Source: Micavibrio sp. UBA7689 (lineage in GTDB: Bacteria > Pseudomonadota > Alphaproteobacteria > Micavibrionales > Micavibrionaceae). From it: a DNA stretch of 50,204 bases. Shown piece after piece: positions 17,326 through 27,000 of the stretch (its first letter is position 1; each line of letters opens with the position of its first letter). Location: the NCBI GenBank assembly GCA_002482805.1, contig DLGR01000019.1, positions 87,013 to 137,216 of the forward strand. Reading direction: 5' to 3'. A program made the translations under genes and the position numbers. Below the pieces are notes generated by a model that saw nothing but the letters and a program-made list of their open reading frames with translations, made no database searches and was not told the DNA's origin.

Positions 17326-18672
17326 ATGACAGAAGACCTGTTCACCGCGGCCAAAGAAACCAAGCGCTCAAACGTGCCGGAAATGAGTGTGTCCGAACTC
17401 GCCTTTTCCCTAAAACGCACTCTCGAAGAAACCTATGGCCGCGTCCGTGTGCGCGGCGAATTGTCGGGCTTGAAACTCGCCTCGTCGGGCCATCTCTACG
17501 GCGATGTGAAGGACGATGAATCCGTCATCAACATCGTCTGTTGGAAAGGGACTATGGGTAAACTCTCCCTCCGTCCCGAAGATGGCCTCGACGTCATAAT
17601 CACCGGTAAGATGACCAGCTACCCCAAAAACTCCCGCTATCAACTGGTCATCGAATCCATGGAACTGGCTGGCGAAGGCGCATTGCTCAAGATGCTCGAA
17701 GACCGCCGCAAAAAGCTCGCGGCTGAAGGTTTGTTCGAGGAGAACCGTAAGAAACCCATTCCCTATCTGCCCGATGTGATCGGCGTGGTGACATCCCCTA
17801 CGGGCGCGGTCATCCGCGACATCATCCACCGCATATCCGAACGTTTCCCGCGCCATATCCTTGTCTGGCCCGTCGCCGTACAGGGCGAAAATGCTGGAAG
17901 ACAAATCGCCGAGGCTATTCACGGCTTCAACGCCATGGAAAATAAACCTGATCTGATTATCGTCGCACGCGGAGGCGGATCCTTGGAAGATTTGATGGCG
18001 TTCAATGAGGAGATCGTCGTGCGTGCGGCGGCGGATTCGGTGATCCCGCTTATCTCTGCCGTAGGTCACGAAACCGACACCACGCTGATCGATTATGCCG
18101 CCGACCTTCGCGCGCCCACACCTACGGGCGCCGCGGAGCGCAGCGTGCCCGTCCGTCTCGAACTTCTCGGGTTTGTGCGCGAAGCGCAAAACCGCCTGAC
18201 CAACGGCATCACCCGCCGCACGGGAGAACTGGCATCACGCCTTGAAACCCTGCGCGCCAAACTAGGTGACCCCACAAAGTTGCTCGATCTAAAAACCCAA
18301 AACCTCGACAACAGCGCATCCAAATTGTTGCACGGTTTTGAAAGATCGCTGTCCCGCAAATCCCAATCGCTCGCTCCGCTCGTGCCGCGCCATCCGAGGT
18401 CTTTGATCGAAGAAAAATCCCGTTATTTAGGATTGGTGGATAAATCACTTACCCGCATAAAGCCTGTCATTTTTAAAGACCCTGAAAATAAGCTGGTTCT
18501 GGCAACCCGCATGCTGGAATCTCTGTCGTTCAAAAAGGTGCTGGAACGCGGATATACGGTTGTGAGAGGACCCGACGGGGGAGTAATATCGAGTGCACAG
18601 GATGCTGAAAAAGCAGGGGAATTCGAGATCGAATTCAAGGCAAACGGCCGTGTCAAAGCCCGGAAAGCCTGA
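17326..18672 (+). CDS. xseA: Exodeoxyribonuclease VII large subunit
   Basis: A 448-residue large subunit of the single-strand-specific exonuclease ExoVII. The N-terminal OB fold (about 20-115; VSELAFSLKRTLEETYGRVRVRGELSG) is followed by the catalytic domain with VIGVVTSPTGAVIRDI, DLIIVARGGGSLEDLMAFN, SAVGHETDTTLIDYAADLRA and PTPTGAAE, then a helical region and the C-terminal SFKKVLERGYTVV segment. All are family hallmarks. The small subunit (xseB) is not in the window. A 168-residue unknown gene follows after 42 bases. Confidence 0.95.
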   Translation: MTEDLFTAAKETKRSNVPEMSVSELAFSLKRTLEETYGRVRVRGELSGLKLASSGHLYGDVKDDESVINIVCWKGTMGKLSLRPEDGLDVIITGKMTSYPKNSRYQLVIESMELAGEGALLKMLEDRRKKLAAEGLFEENRKKPIPYLPDVIGVVTSPTGAVIRDIIHRISERFPRHILVWPVAVQGENAGRQIAEAIHGFNAMENKPDLIIVARGGGSLEDLMAFNEEIVVRAAADSVIPLISAVGHETDTTLIDYAADLRAPTPTGAAERSVPVRLELLGFVREAQNRLTNGITRRTGELASRLETLRAKLGDPTKLLDLKTQNLDNSASKLLHGFERSLSRKSQSLAPLVPRHPRSLIEEKSRYLGLVDKSLTRIKPVIFKDPENKLVLATRMLESLSFKKVLERGYTVVRGPDGGVISSAQDAEKAGEFEIEFKANGRVKARKA

Positions 18673-18689
18673 AAAACCTTGTCTTTTTA

Positions 18690-18698
18690 TGTTATAAT
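18690..18698 (+). promoter_or_regulatory. Extended -10 promoter element before the 168-aa gene
   Basis: TGTTATAAT is an exact extended -10 element (TGnTATAAT). No -35 box is found at normal spacing, as expected for this promoter class. Initiation near 18705 would give about ten bases of leader before the ATG at 18715, and would let the 168-residue gene be transcribed apart from xseA. Confidence 0.45.
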
Positions 18699-18714
18699 TG
18701 TCAGAAGATAGGCC

Positions 18715-19221
18715 ATGCGCGTAGATTTGAAAGAATTGATGGATAAGATCGGGGTGGGGTTCGTACTCTCGCCTTACGAAACTTGTCCGTGGTCTACGCA
18801 TGATGTCATCAAAGGTATCACTGCCAGCGCTGAAGTCCGCATGAACAATGACGGCGACGAAGTCGAAGCCGAGCTCCAGTTCCTGAATGAACGCACCGAA
18901 GACGGCAAACCGCCTGTCGAACAGATGGTATGGATTTACTGCAAGCCGGTGGCGCAGGGCAAATGGTCACCCACCGTGTTCCGCGTCAAAGGCAAAGACG
19001 AAAGCATCGAATTGTATGACTGGGAATTGAAATGCTGCAATTTCTTCCGTGCCTGCGTGCAGGACATCAAGATGGGCATCATTCCCGATATCGATGAAAT
19101 AGCCGAACGCGAACTGGGCGGGGATGAAAGATTCCGTGATGCGCGCCGCGGCGGCGGATCGAAAGCCCCCAAAATTAAACCGCAGGCATTGCTGGGCCTC
19201 AAGAACGGCCGCGGCTTCTAA
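18715..19221 (+). CDS. Hypothetical protein, 168 aa
   Basis: I do not recognise this protein. It is soluble, with no signal peptide or membrane helix. The first 110 residues look like a mixed alpha/beta domain (SAEVRMNNDGDEVEAELQFLNE, MVWIYCKPVAQGKWSPTVFRVKG). A short acidic helix (IPDIDEIAERELGG) follows, and then a Gly/Arg/Lys-rich tail (RDARRGGGSKAPKIKPQALLG) that could touch nucleic acid. It lies 42 bases after xseA and converges on terD. An extended -10 element precedes it. Confidence 0.75.
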   Translation: MRVDLKELMDKIGVGFVLSPYETCPWSTHDVIKGITASAEVRMNNDGDEVEAELQFLNERTEDGKPPVEQMVWIYCKPVAQGKWSPTVFRVKGKDESIELYDWELKCCNFFRACVQDIKMGIIPDIDEIAERELGGDERFRDARRGGGSKAPKIKPQALLGLKNGRGF

Positions 19222-19229
19222 AGCTAGTA

Positions 19230-19895
19230 CTAAGCTCTTACGTTTTGCGCGACGACGATACCGTAATCGGTGGCGAGTTGTGAAAGACCGCCCTCAACGG
19301 GTTGGCCAACGGCCTGATAAACCCAGTCAGAACCCACACGTTCCAGATAACCGATGAACAGGCCTGTGCCTTTGCCCATATCTTCGTCCAGTTCGAAACG
19401 GAAGGTTTCATGCGTCGTCTCGTTGTTGACGATGCGGAAATACACGTTCTTCACTTGTGTGAAATTGTTTGTGCTCAAATCCATGTCGTAAATCGAAACC
19501 GTAAAGGCGATCTTGACGACTTCGAACGGCAGAGCCATCAAATCGATCACAATCTTTTCATCGTCACCATCTCCGGCGCCCGTACGGGAATCACCCATGT
19601 GGCGCACAGCGCCGTCGCGACCGACCAGATTGTTGTAGAAAACGAAGTCCTGATCTTCGCGGGTTTTATCGAATTTATCGAGCAGGAACACGGACGCATC
19701 CATATCGACAGGGTCCCCTTCGAACACGCGCATGTCCCAGCCGATACCCACCGTAATCTCGCGGATGGTCGGGTCCATTTTGGTTATGTTGATCTCTTGA
19801 CCCTTTTCCACAAGCATACGCTTGGGGTGATCGGGCATCATCGGAGGAAGATCTTCGAGATCGTCATCTTCATGCGGGTCGGTTTGGTCGTTCAT
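19230..19895 (-). CDS. terD: TerD-family stress protein
   Basis: A 221-residue TerD-domain protein. The N-terminal 30 residues are acidic. The TerD fold follows, with the typical start of the domain KGQEINITKMDPTIREITVGIGWD, the central DASVFLLDKFDK and DFVFYNNL segments, and the calcium-binding region DGDDEKIVIDLMALP. TerD proteins bind calcium and occur in tellurite, phage and stress response loci; their exact activity is unsettled. A good AAGGAA Shine-Dalgarno precedes the ATG. It lies 52 bases after the TerA-like gene on the same strand. Confidence 0.9.
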   Translation of the reverse strand: MNDQTDPHEDDDLEDLPPMMPDHPKRMLVEKGQEINITKMDPTIREITVGIGWDMRVFEGDPVDMDASVFLLDKFDKTREDQDFVFYNNLVGRDGAVRHMGDSRTGAGDGDDEKIVIDLMALPFEVVKIAFTVSIYDMDLSTNNFTQVKNVYFRIVNNETTHETFRFELDEDMGKGTGLFIGYLERVGSDWVYQAVGQPVEGGLSQLATDYGIVVAQNVRA

Positions 19896-19947
19896 AAGTC
19901 TGTTCCTTGAAGATAGTCAGGCGTCGAGTCTAGCATAATCCTTGAAA

Positions 19948-20709
19948 TCACAGAGGGTCTTTTTGCCCGTCTTCCCATGATAAACCAAACCCGAAGGCAC
20001 GGTCCATTTCTGCGTGGCCAGGGAAATATTCCAGATAATTGGTCATTTTTATGCCGCCGCGGATATTTTCGATTCCCGCCACAGCACACAGGGCCATAGC
20101 TTTCTGGCGTTCCTGCAAAGTCACGATCATCGGTTGTTCTTGGGGCACGCGCACCTGAATTTGCGGCGTGACATTCGCCCAGCTTTTGGCACCGCCGTAA
20201 ATATAAACATAAATCAGAACACGTTCAATATCGTTCCAGTGGGCGCCGTTGATGGTGATGGTTTCATCATGGCCTTTTTTATCGCCGCGTCTTTCGTCGC
20301 CACTCAAAAATATGTAGGGAGGCTCGTTCAACGCGCCGTGCATTTTGCCGAATGCCTGCATGCCGCCCAACGTACCGTCTTTCAATTTGTACAAACAGCC
20401 AAGGTCCAGATCGATGCCCGCTTTGGTAAGATTTTTTTTGAGGAATTTGCTCAAAGGATTCTTGGCCTTTTCAACGGCCAGATTGTCCCACGCCACGCCG
20501 ATTTCGAAATCAGGCAATCCCGCATCGGGCGGATTGATGATGGCGACTTCGCCGGGCTTGCTCAAAAACGTGCCGGGGTGGTTTTTATCGTTGGGACTGA
20601 TATACCCTGCCGCCCCCAAACCGCCGTGGCGCGATTTAACCGCGCGGTCGCGATCTGCCTCTTCCAGAGAAAGATGGGAAAGCGACGGTTCTTTGGTGTT
20701 TTCGGTCAT
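19948..20709 (-). CDS. terA: TerA-like tellurium resistance / stress protein
   Basis: A 253-residue member of the TerD superfamily. The region LDLGCLYKLKDGTLGGMQAFG, then PPYIFLSGDERRGD and ETITINGAHWNDIERVLIYVYIYGG, matches the TerA-type variant of the domain. The N-terminal 80 residues are polar and Pro/Gly-rich (a linker or partner-binding region). The frame is open to a GTG at 20754, but ATG at 20709 has an AAAGG nine bases upstream and is preferred. With terD it forms a two-gene unit; terB, terC, terE and terZ are not nearby. Confidence 0.82.
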   Translation of the reverse strand: MTENTKEPSLSHLSLEEADRDRAVKSRHGGLGAAGYISPNDKNHPGTFLSKPGEVAIINPPDAGLPDFEIGVAWDNLAVEKAKNPLSKFLKKNLTKAGIDLDLGCLYKLKDGTLGGMQAFGKMHGALNEPPYIFLSGDERRGDKKGHDETITINGAHWNDIERVLIYVYIYGGAKSWANVTPQIQVRVPQEQPMIVTLQERQKAMALCAVAGIENIRGGIKMTNYLEYFPGHAEMDRAFGFGLSWEDGQKDPL

Positions 20710-20808
20710 AAATCCATACCTTTGAGGCAAAGCTTTGTTTTGCTTTTTTGCCACTCTATGCTAAATCACTCCCATCATCAAATCCATGACCTAAAAGGAA
20801 CGCCCATC

Positions 20809-22482
20809 GTGCCCGCCTATCAATATGTTTTCGTTATGAACGACCTGAAAAAGACCTTTCCGAATGGCAAAACCATTCTGAACGGCATCACGCTCAGCTT
20901 CCTGCCCGGCGTGAAAATCGGCGTTCTGGGCCCCAACGGTGCGGGTAAATCCACACTCCTTAAAATCATGGCTGGCGTGGACAAGGATTTTGTCGGCGAA
21001 GCATGGGCCGCCGAAGGCGTGCGCATCGGTTATCTGGAACAGGAACCGCAGTTGGACCCGACCAAAACTGTTTTCGAAAATGTCATGGTCGCTTTGAAAG
21101 ACAAAAAAGCTAAAGTGGAACGATACAACGAAGTTGCAGCGCTCATGGGCGAGCCCGATGCAGATTTCGATGCGCTGACCGAAGAGATGGGTCGCCTGCA
21201 GGACGAAATCGATGCCGAAAATCTTTGGGAAATAGACCGCACGGTAGACATGGCAATGGAAGCGCTGCGCTGCCCGCCGGGAGATGCGTCTGTTACGAAT
21301 TTGTCGGGCGGTGAACGCCGCCGCGTTGCGCTGGCGCGGCTTTTGCTGGAAAGCCCCGATCTGCTTTTGCTGGATGAACCGACCAACCACTTGGACGCGG
21401 AATCCGTTGCATGGTTGCAACGCTTCCTGCTCGAATACAAAGGCACTGTCGTGATGGTAACGCACGATCGTTACTTCCTCGACAATGTTACGGGTTGGAT
21501 TTTGGAAGTTGCGAACGGTCGCGGTATTCCCTACGAAGGAAACTATTCCGCGTATCTGGACAAGAAACGCAAACGCCTGGAACAAGAAGCCAAAGATGAA
21601 GCCAACCTTGCAAAATCGGTGGCCAAAGAACTGGAATGGATTCGCCAGACCCCCGAAGGGCGCCGCAAAAAATCCAAGGCGCGCGTTGCCGCATACGAAG
21701 AACTCGCCATGCAAGCCGAAGGTCAGACCGCACGCTCAACGCAGATCGTCATTCCCGCACCCCCGCGTCTCGGCCAAAATGTTATCGATGTGCAGAACAT
21801 CAAAAAGGCCTATGGCGACAAGCTTCTGATCGACGGGCTTTCTTTCAAACTGCCGCCCGGCGGTATTGTCGGAATTATCGGGCCCAATGGCGCGGGCAAA
21901 ACTACGCTGTTCCGCATGATCACTGGGCAGGAAAAACCGGATGAGGGAACCTTCGAAGTCTCCGAAGCCGTCAAACTCGGTTATGTCGATCAAAGCCGCG
22001 ACACGCTTGACCCGAACAAGAACGTATGGGAAGAAATTTCCGACGGGCTGGATATTCTCAAACTCGGCAAAATCGAAATGATGAGCCGCGCTTATGTTGC
22101 ATCCTTTAACTTCCGCGGCACGGACCAGCAAAAAAAGATCGGTATGCTTTCGGGCGGCGAACGTAACCGCGTTCACCTTGCCAAGATGCTCAAATCCGGC
22201 GCGAACGTACTTTTGCTTGACGAACCGACCAACGATCTTGACACCGAAACACTCGGCGCGCTTGAAGAAGCACTGGAGCAGTTTGCTGGTTGCGTTGTCG
22301 TAATTTCCCACGACCGTGCCTTCCTCGACCGTCTGGCCACACACATCCTCGCCTATGAAGGCGATTCCCATGTGGAATGGTTCGAAGGCAACTATGAGGA
22401 TTACGAGAAGGACTATAAACGCCGCTACGGCGAAAGCGCTTCTCCCCACCGCATCAAATACAAACCGTTGCGCGCGGCCTAG
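20809..22482 (+). CDS. ettA: Energy-dependent translational throttle protein EttA
   Basis: A 557-residue ABC-F ATPase that binds the ribosomal E site and tunes entry into elongation according to ATP/ADP ratio. Two ABC domains each show a Walker A (GPNGAGKSTLLKI; GPNGAGKTTLFRM), a signature (NLSGGERRRVALARLLL; MLSGGERNRVHLAKML) and a Walker B (LLLLDEPTNHLDAES; VLLLDEPTNDLDTET). The interdomain linker is rich in Lys/Arg/Glu (LDKKRKRLEQEAKDEANLAK). The open frame extends 265 codons upstream over terA, but GTG at 20809 begins the family start (PAYQYVFVMNDLKKTFPNGK) behind AAAAGGA; length then matches the E. coli protein (about 555). Confidence 0.95.
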   Translation: MPAYQYVFVMNDLKKTFPNGKTILNGITLSFLPGVKIGVLGPNGAGKSTLLKIMAGVDKDFVGEAWAAEGVRIGYLEQEPQLDPTKTVFENVMVALKDKKAKVERYNEVAALMGEPDADFDALTEEMGRLQDEIDAENLWEIDRTVDMAMEALRCPPGDASVTNLSGGERRRVALARLLLESPDLLLLDEPTNHLDAESVAWLQRFLLEYKGTVVMVTHDRYFLDNVTGWILEVANGRGIPYEGNYSAYLDKKRKRLEQEAKDEANLAKSVAKELEWIRQTPEGRRKKSKARVAAYEELAMQAEGQTARSTQIVIPAPPRLGQNVIDVQNIKKAYGDKLLIDGLSFKLPPGGIVGIIGPNGAGKTTLFRMITGQEKPDEGTFEVSEAVKLGYVDQSRDTLDPNKNVWEEISDGLDILKLGKIEMMSRAYVASFNFRGTDQQKKIGMLSGGERNRVHLAKMLKSGANVLLLDEPTNDLDTETLGALEEALEQFAGCVVVISHDRAFLDRLATHILAYEGDSHVEWFEGNYEDYEKDYKRRYGESASPHRIKYKPLRAA

Positions 22483-23805
22483 TCATTCTAGATAACACAA
22501 CGCGGAAACGAACTTTCCGCCGCCAAGCAGAATCGTCAAAATATTCCGCACGCCGCCGCTCGTCTGGCTAGGTGCGGAATGGCCTTTACAATTGGCGAGC
22601 GCGATATTGGGATTGCCCGGCAGAGATGCAAACTCCGCCTCGCAGCATTGAACCCCCGCCGCCTCGCAAGCCGTTTTACATGCACCGAGATTGGTTTTGG
22701 TCAGATTTGAAATCGACCCGCCGCTACATGTTGTGAAAACAAAAGACTCGCACTTGATCGTTTGACCGCTGCTCATTTTATCGTCGACGTATTTTTTTGT
22801 GGCGGCATCGCTGTCCGCGCTGGGGGCCGCGAGATTCACAATCTTGTTGTTCGTCATATCGATAATGCCTTCGGATTCTATGGCCTTGGATGTACCGCTG
22901 GCTTTCAACCCAACGCCCGAAGTGCCGCTGGATGTCACGATCGCCGCAACTGCATTGGCCGTGGTCGTCGAAATTTCCGCCGCGCCTGTTTTGATGTCGG
23001 ACAAAACTTCGATGGGCGTATTGGATGTTAAATTCTGAATAAAATCAGTTTTAATATTGGGCATGGTTCCCGTGCCCCCATCTCCTAATGCAAAAGCCTT
23101 GGTGCTTGCATCAAAGGATAATTGCTCATCCCCGGACCCGTCGGTAACACTCAGGTTTTTCGCAATCGTCGCGGTTTGTGCATCGTTAAGCTTTAAGTTC
23201 CACAAGTCGCCCGCCATAGATTGCGCTTCAGCAAAACTATAGGCGAGAACGACGTCGTCATTGCCCGGAACCTTTAATAAGTATTCCCCGCTGCCTTCGG
23301 GCTGGCACCCCGTTTCGAATTTCTGGTCGAGACCTGAAGAAATAATGACAATGACAAGATCGGTCGGGTCTTCGCTCCCCGCCAGTCTTTTTGCACCGAC
23401 CCCGCAAGCAGGGGCGGCGACCGCATCACCATGATCCCAAGCACAGTAACCATATGAGCGCCCCCAAGGATCATGCAAAGCCGCGCCGATGTTCGCAGGA
23501 AGCAATCCGCCATTGAGCGGCGCAAGCTCGCTGCCTTTGTCTTTCCACTCGATAGGCTCGATCATTCCGTCTTCATCGCAATCTCCCGTTTGTTGGGCGG
23601 AGACGACCAGCGCAAGCCTGCCCGATGCGATCATCTGGTTTTCAGCGATGGTGCGGCGCGTGACTTCGGACATCGTTTTTACCGGCCCCTTGATCGTGTG
23701 CATGGCTGCAACCCCGACCACGCCGATCATACCGACGCACGCGAACAGGGCGAAAAAGATGCTTCCGCGGATGGGTATGAGTTTTAAAGGCTTGGGCGGG
23801 ATCAT
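22483..23805 (-). CDS. Pseudopilin-like surface protein with tail-fibre-like motif and Cys-rich tip
   Basis: I cannot name this 440-residue protein. It has a basic start, then one hydrophobic helix (about 15-38, GSIFFALFACVGMIGVVGVAAM) followed by a polar helix, as in type IV pilins, but no glutamate at the +5 pilin position. A DPWGRSYGY motif (112-120) resembles the GspG pseudopilin DPWGxxYxY motif. Residues 240-310 are Thr/Ser/Gly-rich and repetitive. NNKIVNLAAPSADSDAATKKYVDD (319-342, split here by family memory) resembles the stalk motif of phage tail fibres and collar proteins. The last 90 residues hold eight cysteines. It is divergent from three DotA/TraY-type genes, which invites comparison with PilV adhesins of IncI plasmids. 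Confidence 0.78.
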   Translation of the reverse strand: MIPPKPLKLIPIRGSIFFALFACVGMIGVVGVAAMHTIKGPVKTMSEVTRRTIAENQMIASGRLALVVSAQQTGDCDEDGMIEPIEWKDKGSELAPLNGGLLPANIGAALHDPWGRSYGYCAWDHGDAVAAPACGVGAKRLAGSEDPTDLVIVIISSGLDQKFETGCQPEGSGEYLLKVPGNDDVVLAYSFAEAQSMAGDLWNLKLNDAQTATIAKNLSVTDGSGDEQLSFDASTKAFALGDGGTGTMPNIKTDFIQNLTSNTPIEVLSDIKTGAAEISTTTANAVAAIVTSSGTSGVGLKASGTSKAIESEGIIDMTNNKIVNLAAPSADSDAATKKYVDDKMSSGQTIKCESFVFTTCSGGSISNLTKTNLGACKTACEAAGVQCCEAEFASLPGNPNIALANCKGHSAPSQTSGGVRNILTILLGGGKFVSALCYLE

Positions 23806-23874
23806 TTTGGACCGTGCGGGGGATTACCGATCCTTAATATAAACCCCGTATGCTGGTTCTGAAACTCTGAATAC

Positions 23875-23880
23875 TATAAT
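23875..23880 (+). promoter_or_regulatory. -10 element upstream of the 49-codon frame and DotA cluster
   Basis: A perfect TATAAT lies in an AT-rich stretch (23870-23895) of the 285-base divergent gap. No good -35 box is seen at 17 bases. A second, weaker TATACT (24059-24064) lies 27 bases before the first DotA-like ATG and may be its proximal promoter. Confidence 0.35.
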
Positions 23881-23906
23881 ATATTTAATTAAATCAAAAG
23901 GTTACC

Positions 23907-24056
23907 ATGGCATTCGACCTGCATTTTACGCCTCTTGAAACGATAGCGTGCCGAATTATGGCAAAAATTAGCCATTTTAGGGGCCTTAGAGCTCCAAATT
24001 CGCAAACGCGGCGTGGTCCATGTTATTATTTAAGCACGATTAAATGCGAAATTTGA
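23907..24056 (+). CDS. Possible small protein or leader peptide (49 aa)
   Basis: ATG at 23907 follows AAAAGG with about six bases of spacing and a TATAAT 26 bases further upstream. The 49-residue product (starting MAFDLHFTPLETIACRIM) is basic in its second half and has three cysteines. It ends 34 bases before the first DotA-like gene. It may be a small protein, a leader controlling the cluster, or a remnant of a longer gene. There is no family match I can recall. Confidence 0.3.
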   Translation: MAFDLHFTPLETIACRIMAKISHFRGLRAPNSQTRRGPCYYLSTIKCEI

Positions 24057-24090
24057 TCTATACTGACCGGGGGAATTGAGTCAGGGTTTG

Positions 24091-27000
24091 ATGGCGGCTA
24101 ACACACAGAATATAAACGCAAAAAGCGTTGCCAAATTTTTGCTCTTACCGGGCATTATTCCGCGCGCCAAGGAATTTACGGGCTCGGGATTCGGCTATAT
24201 TGCCTTCTTGTTCGCCCGTATTTACGCGGCTGTGCGCATCCTTCCCGCAGGTCACCCTTACCTGAACTACGATAATATCGGCCAATTCTCTGTTTTGCAG
24301 GTTATTGCAACCGCCGCCGCCAATCTGAAATTCAATAAACGCAATATCGACCAGATTATCGTGTTCGTGGCCCTGCTGGCGGGGGTCGTGTTGTTGTTCA
24401 TGCAGTTCGCATTGCTGATTCTGGCAATATTCTCTGCCGATGCCCATGCACAGGTAACGTTTACAGGAATGTTCACGACGGAATTTCCCGAAACGGATAT
24501 CGCCTTCCTTCTGCTGGATTACGTTTTCGGCATCGGCGCCGTAGGCGGCGGCGCGGCGGGCGCTTCGTTCTTCGGATCAAACGCCCTTGAAGCCACTGGC
24601 GGCGCTACGCCGTTCCAGCTTGGCATGCAGGCCTTGTTCCAATTCTACAACCTCGCGATCCTTTTGGTCGGTGCCATCATTTTCATGTACTACATCGCCG
24701 TCGTGGTCATCGAAACCGCACAGACCGGGGTTCCTTTCGGCCGCCGCTTCTCGAAAATTTACGCGCCGTTGCGCTTTGTTTTCGCCATCGGCCTTTTGAT
24801 TCCGCTCAGCCAAGGTTTCAACACGGCGCAATACATCACGCTGATGGCCGCGAAATTGGGTTCCAGTTTCGCCACCAACGGCTGGCTGCTCTACAATGAA
24901 AACCTGACAGGTCTTAATCCCATGGGCGTGGAGAATGCTTCTCTCGTCGCCCGCCCACGCCAGCCCTATCTAGACGACCTTTTGTATTTCTCCAGCGTGT
25001 ATCACACATGCCGCTACATGTACTGGGCAACAGTGACCAATCGCCGCACGAACGGAAGAACCTGCATAGGCGGCTACGTCATAGTGGATGGGACAGCGCA
25101 ATCTTTGAGTGGATTGACCGGCGAAGGCTGCGCGGCTGGCGCCGGTGCTTTTGATTACGCCGCTGCAAAAAACAGCTTGAGTGCGAACGGAGACGTTTGG
25201 GGAACGGGCGATATCGAAGTCGTACTCGGTGAGTTGGATCCGGAATTACATCCGGACGTTGCCGGTGGCGTCGAACCTTACTGTGGCAAACTGACAATTC
25301 CCTTAGGCCACCTGAACCCGAGCTATTATACGGGCGATCAAATGAGCGGCGTTGCGGGCGTGGAACAAGCTTATTTTACGCTCGTAACCATGATGCTCAA
25401 CCCTGAAAGCGGCGGCGCCATAGGAACGACCGAAAGCGATGACTTCAATCTGTTCCGTCAACTGGGCGAAAGATCCGGCGCCGTCACCATCACACGCGAA
25501 CCTTATCACAATCCTTGCATCCATTCTCAGGGCAGCTTGGATGAAGCGCAACTGACCGCACTTTTGCAAAACATCGAAAACGTATTTGCTGCCTTGGGTC
25601 TTCCCATGCCACCCCTTAGTGAACTTGTCGGACAATATGCCGGTCTGGTCGGCGGATTGGGTGATGGCGCGACATGTGGCAGGGGTGACTGGGCGCCACC
25701 GGCGTCTATATTCCAAGGCGCAATAGAGGGATATAAAATTCAGCTGGATGATGCCATCGCGGCTGCGCATGCCGCTTTGGTAACATCTATGGATTTAAAC
25801 CTCACCGAAGATCAGGCCCACAGGGGATGGGGTGGCGCGGGTATCTGGTACAACCAGATCGCGGACCTCAACGGCGTTTTCACAGGCGCGTTATATGCAA
25901 CGCCAAGCGTGCGCCAATATCCCAAGGTTATGAACGATGTAAAAGATAAAAGGCAGGAGCAGGATCAAACATCTAAGTATTGCGATACTTTCAATCCTAA
26001 CCTCGCAAACAACCAAAGTGTTGATCTGACGAATTTCGAATTGACCATGGCAACCGCCATGAACCAGACCTTCCAGTATTTCTGCGACAGGCCCAACGTA
26101 GAGACGGGCGACGCTGTCTCGGCCGCCGCTGCTGCCGGTGCCGGTGGTGCGGCAGACAGCTCGACATGTTCCCAGGCACTCTTGCAAACCGGCGGCGCGA
26201 CCAAAGGCAACACCTCCAACGTCTTTATCGATGTCGTATCCCTTATTTTCGGCTTGAACGGGCTTTTCGATCTTAAAGCCTGTTCGCAGGCTGGCGCTAA
26301 CGGCATGCCTCTAGTGCATCCGCTGGCACAACTTTCCGCTATCGGAAAAAGCCTGATTGAAAACGCCATCCGCAGCATGGGTATGGCATTGGGCGCTTCC
26401 TTCGGTGGTGGTATCCTGAGCGTATTGGAACCAGCCCTCGGCGGAGCACTACAAGCTTTGAGCGGAATGTTTGTAGGTATCGCAACCATCGGTCTGACGA
26501 TCGGCTTTATCCTGTATTACATTCTGCCGTTCCTGCCGTTCATTTACTTCTTCTTTGCAGTCGGTGCGTGGGTAAAATCCATTTTCGAAGCAATGGTCGG
26601 CGTTCCTCTGTGGGCGCTCGCACACCTTCACATTGACGGCGACGGATTGCCCGGAAAAGCGGCTATGCCGGGATACTGGCTTATCTTTGAAATCTTCCTT
26701 CGCCCTATCGTCACGGTGTTCGGTCTGATCGGCGGTATGGCATGCTTCGGCGCCCTCACCGTCGCCCTTAACAATTTGTTTGATCTTGTGGTATCGAACA
26801 GCACCGGTGCAACTCCCGGTTCGGCGCAAACTGAATTGACGGTCGATGAAATCGCCGCCATACGCGCAGGCACCATCGACCAATTCTTCTACACGGTTAT
26901 GTACGCAATTCTGGTTTATATGATGGCAACGGCGTCTTTCAAAATGATTGATACGATTCCCAAAGCCTTCATGCGCTGGATCAACACGGGTATCACCACA

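Noticed and set aside
20014..20808. N-terminal extension of the ettA frame over terA
   Set aside because: Family length and start, and a GTG with AAAAGGA upstream, place the true start at 20809.
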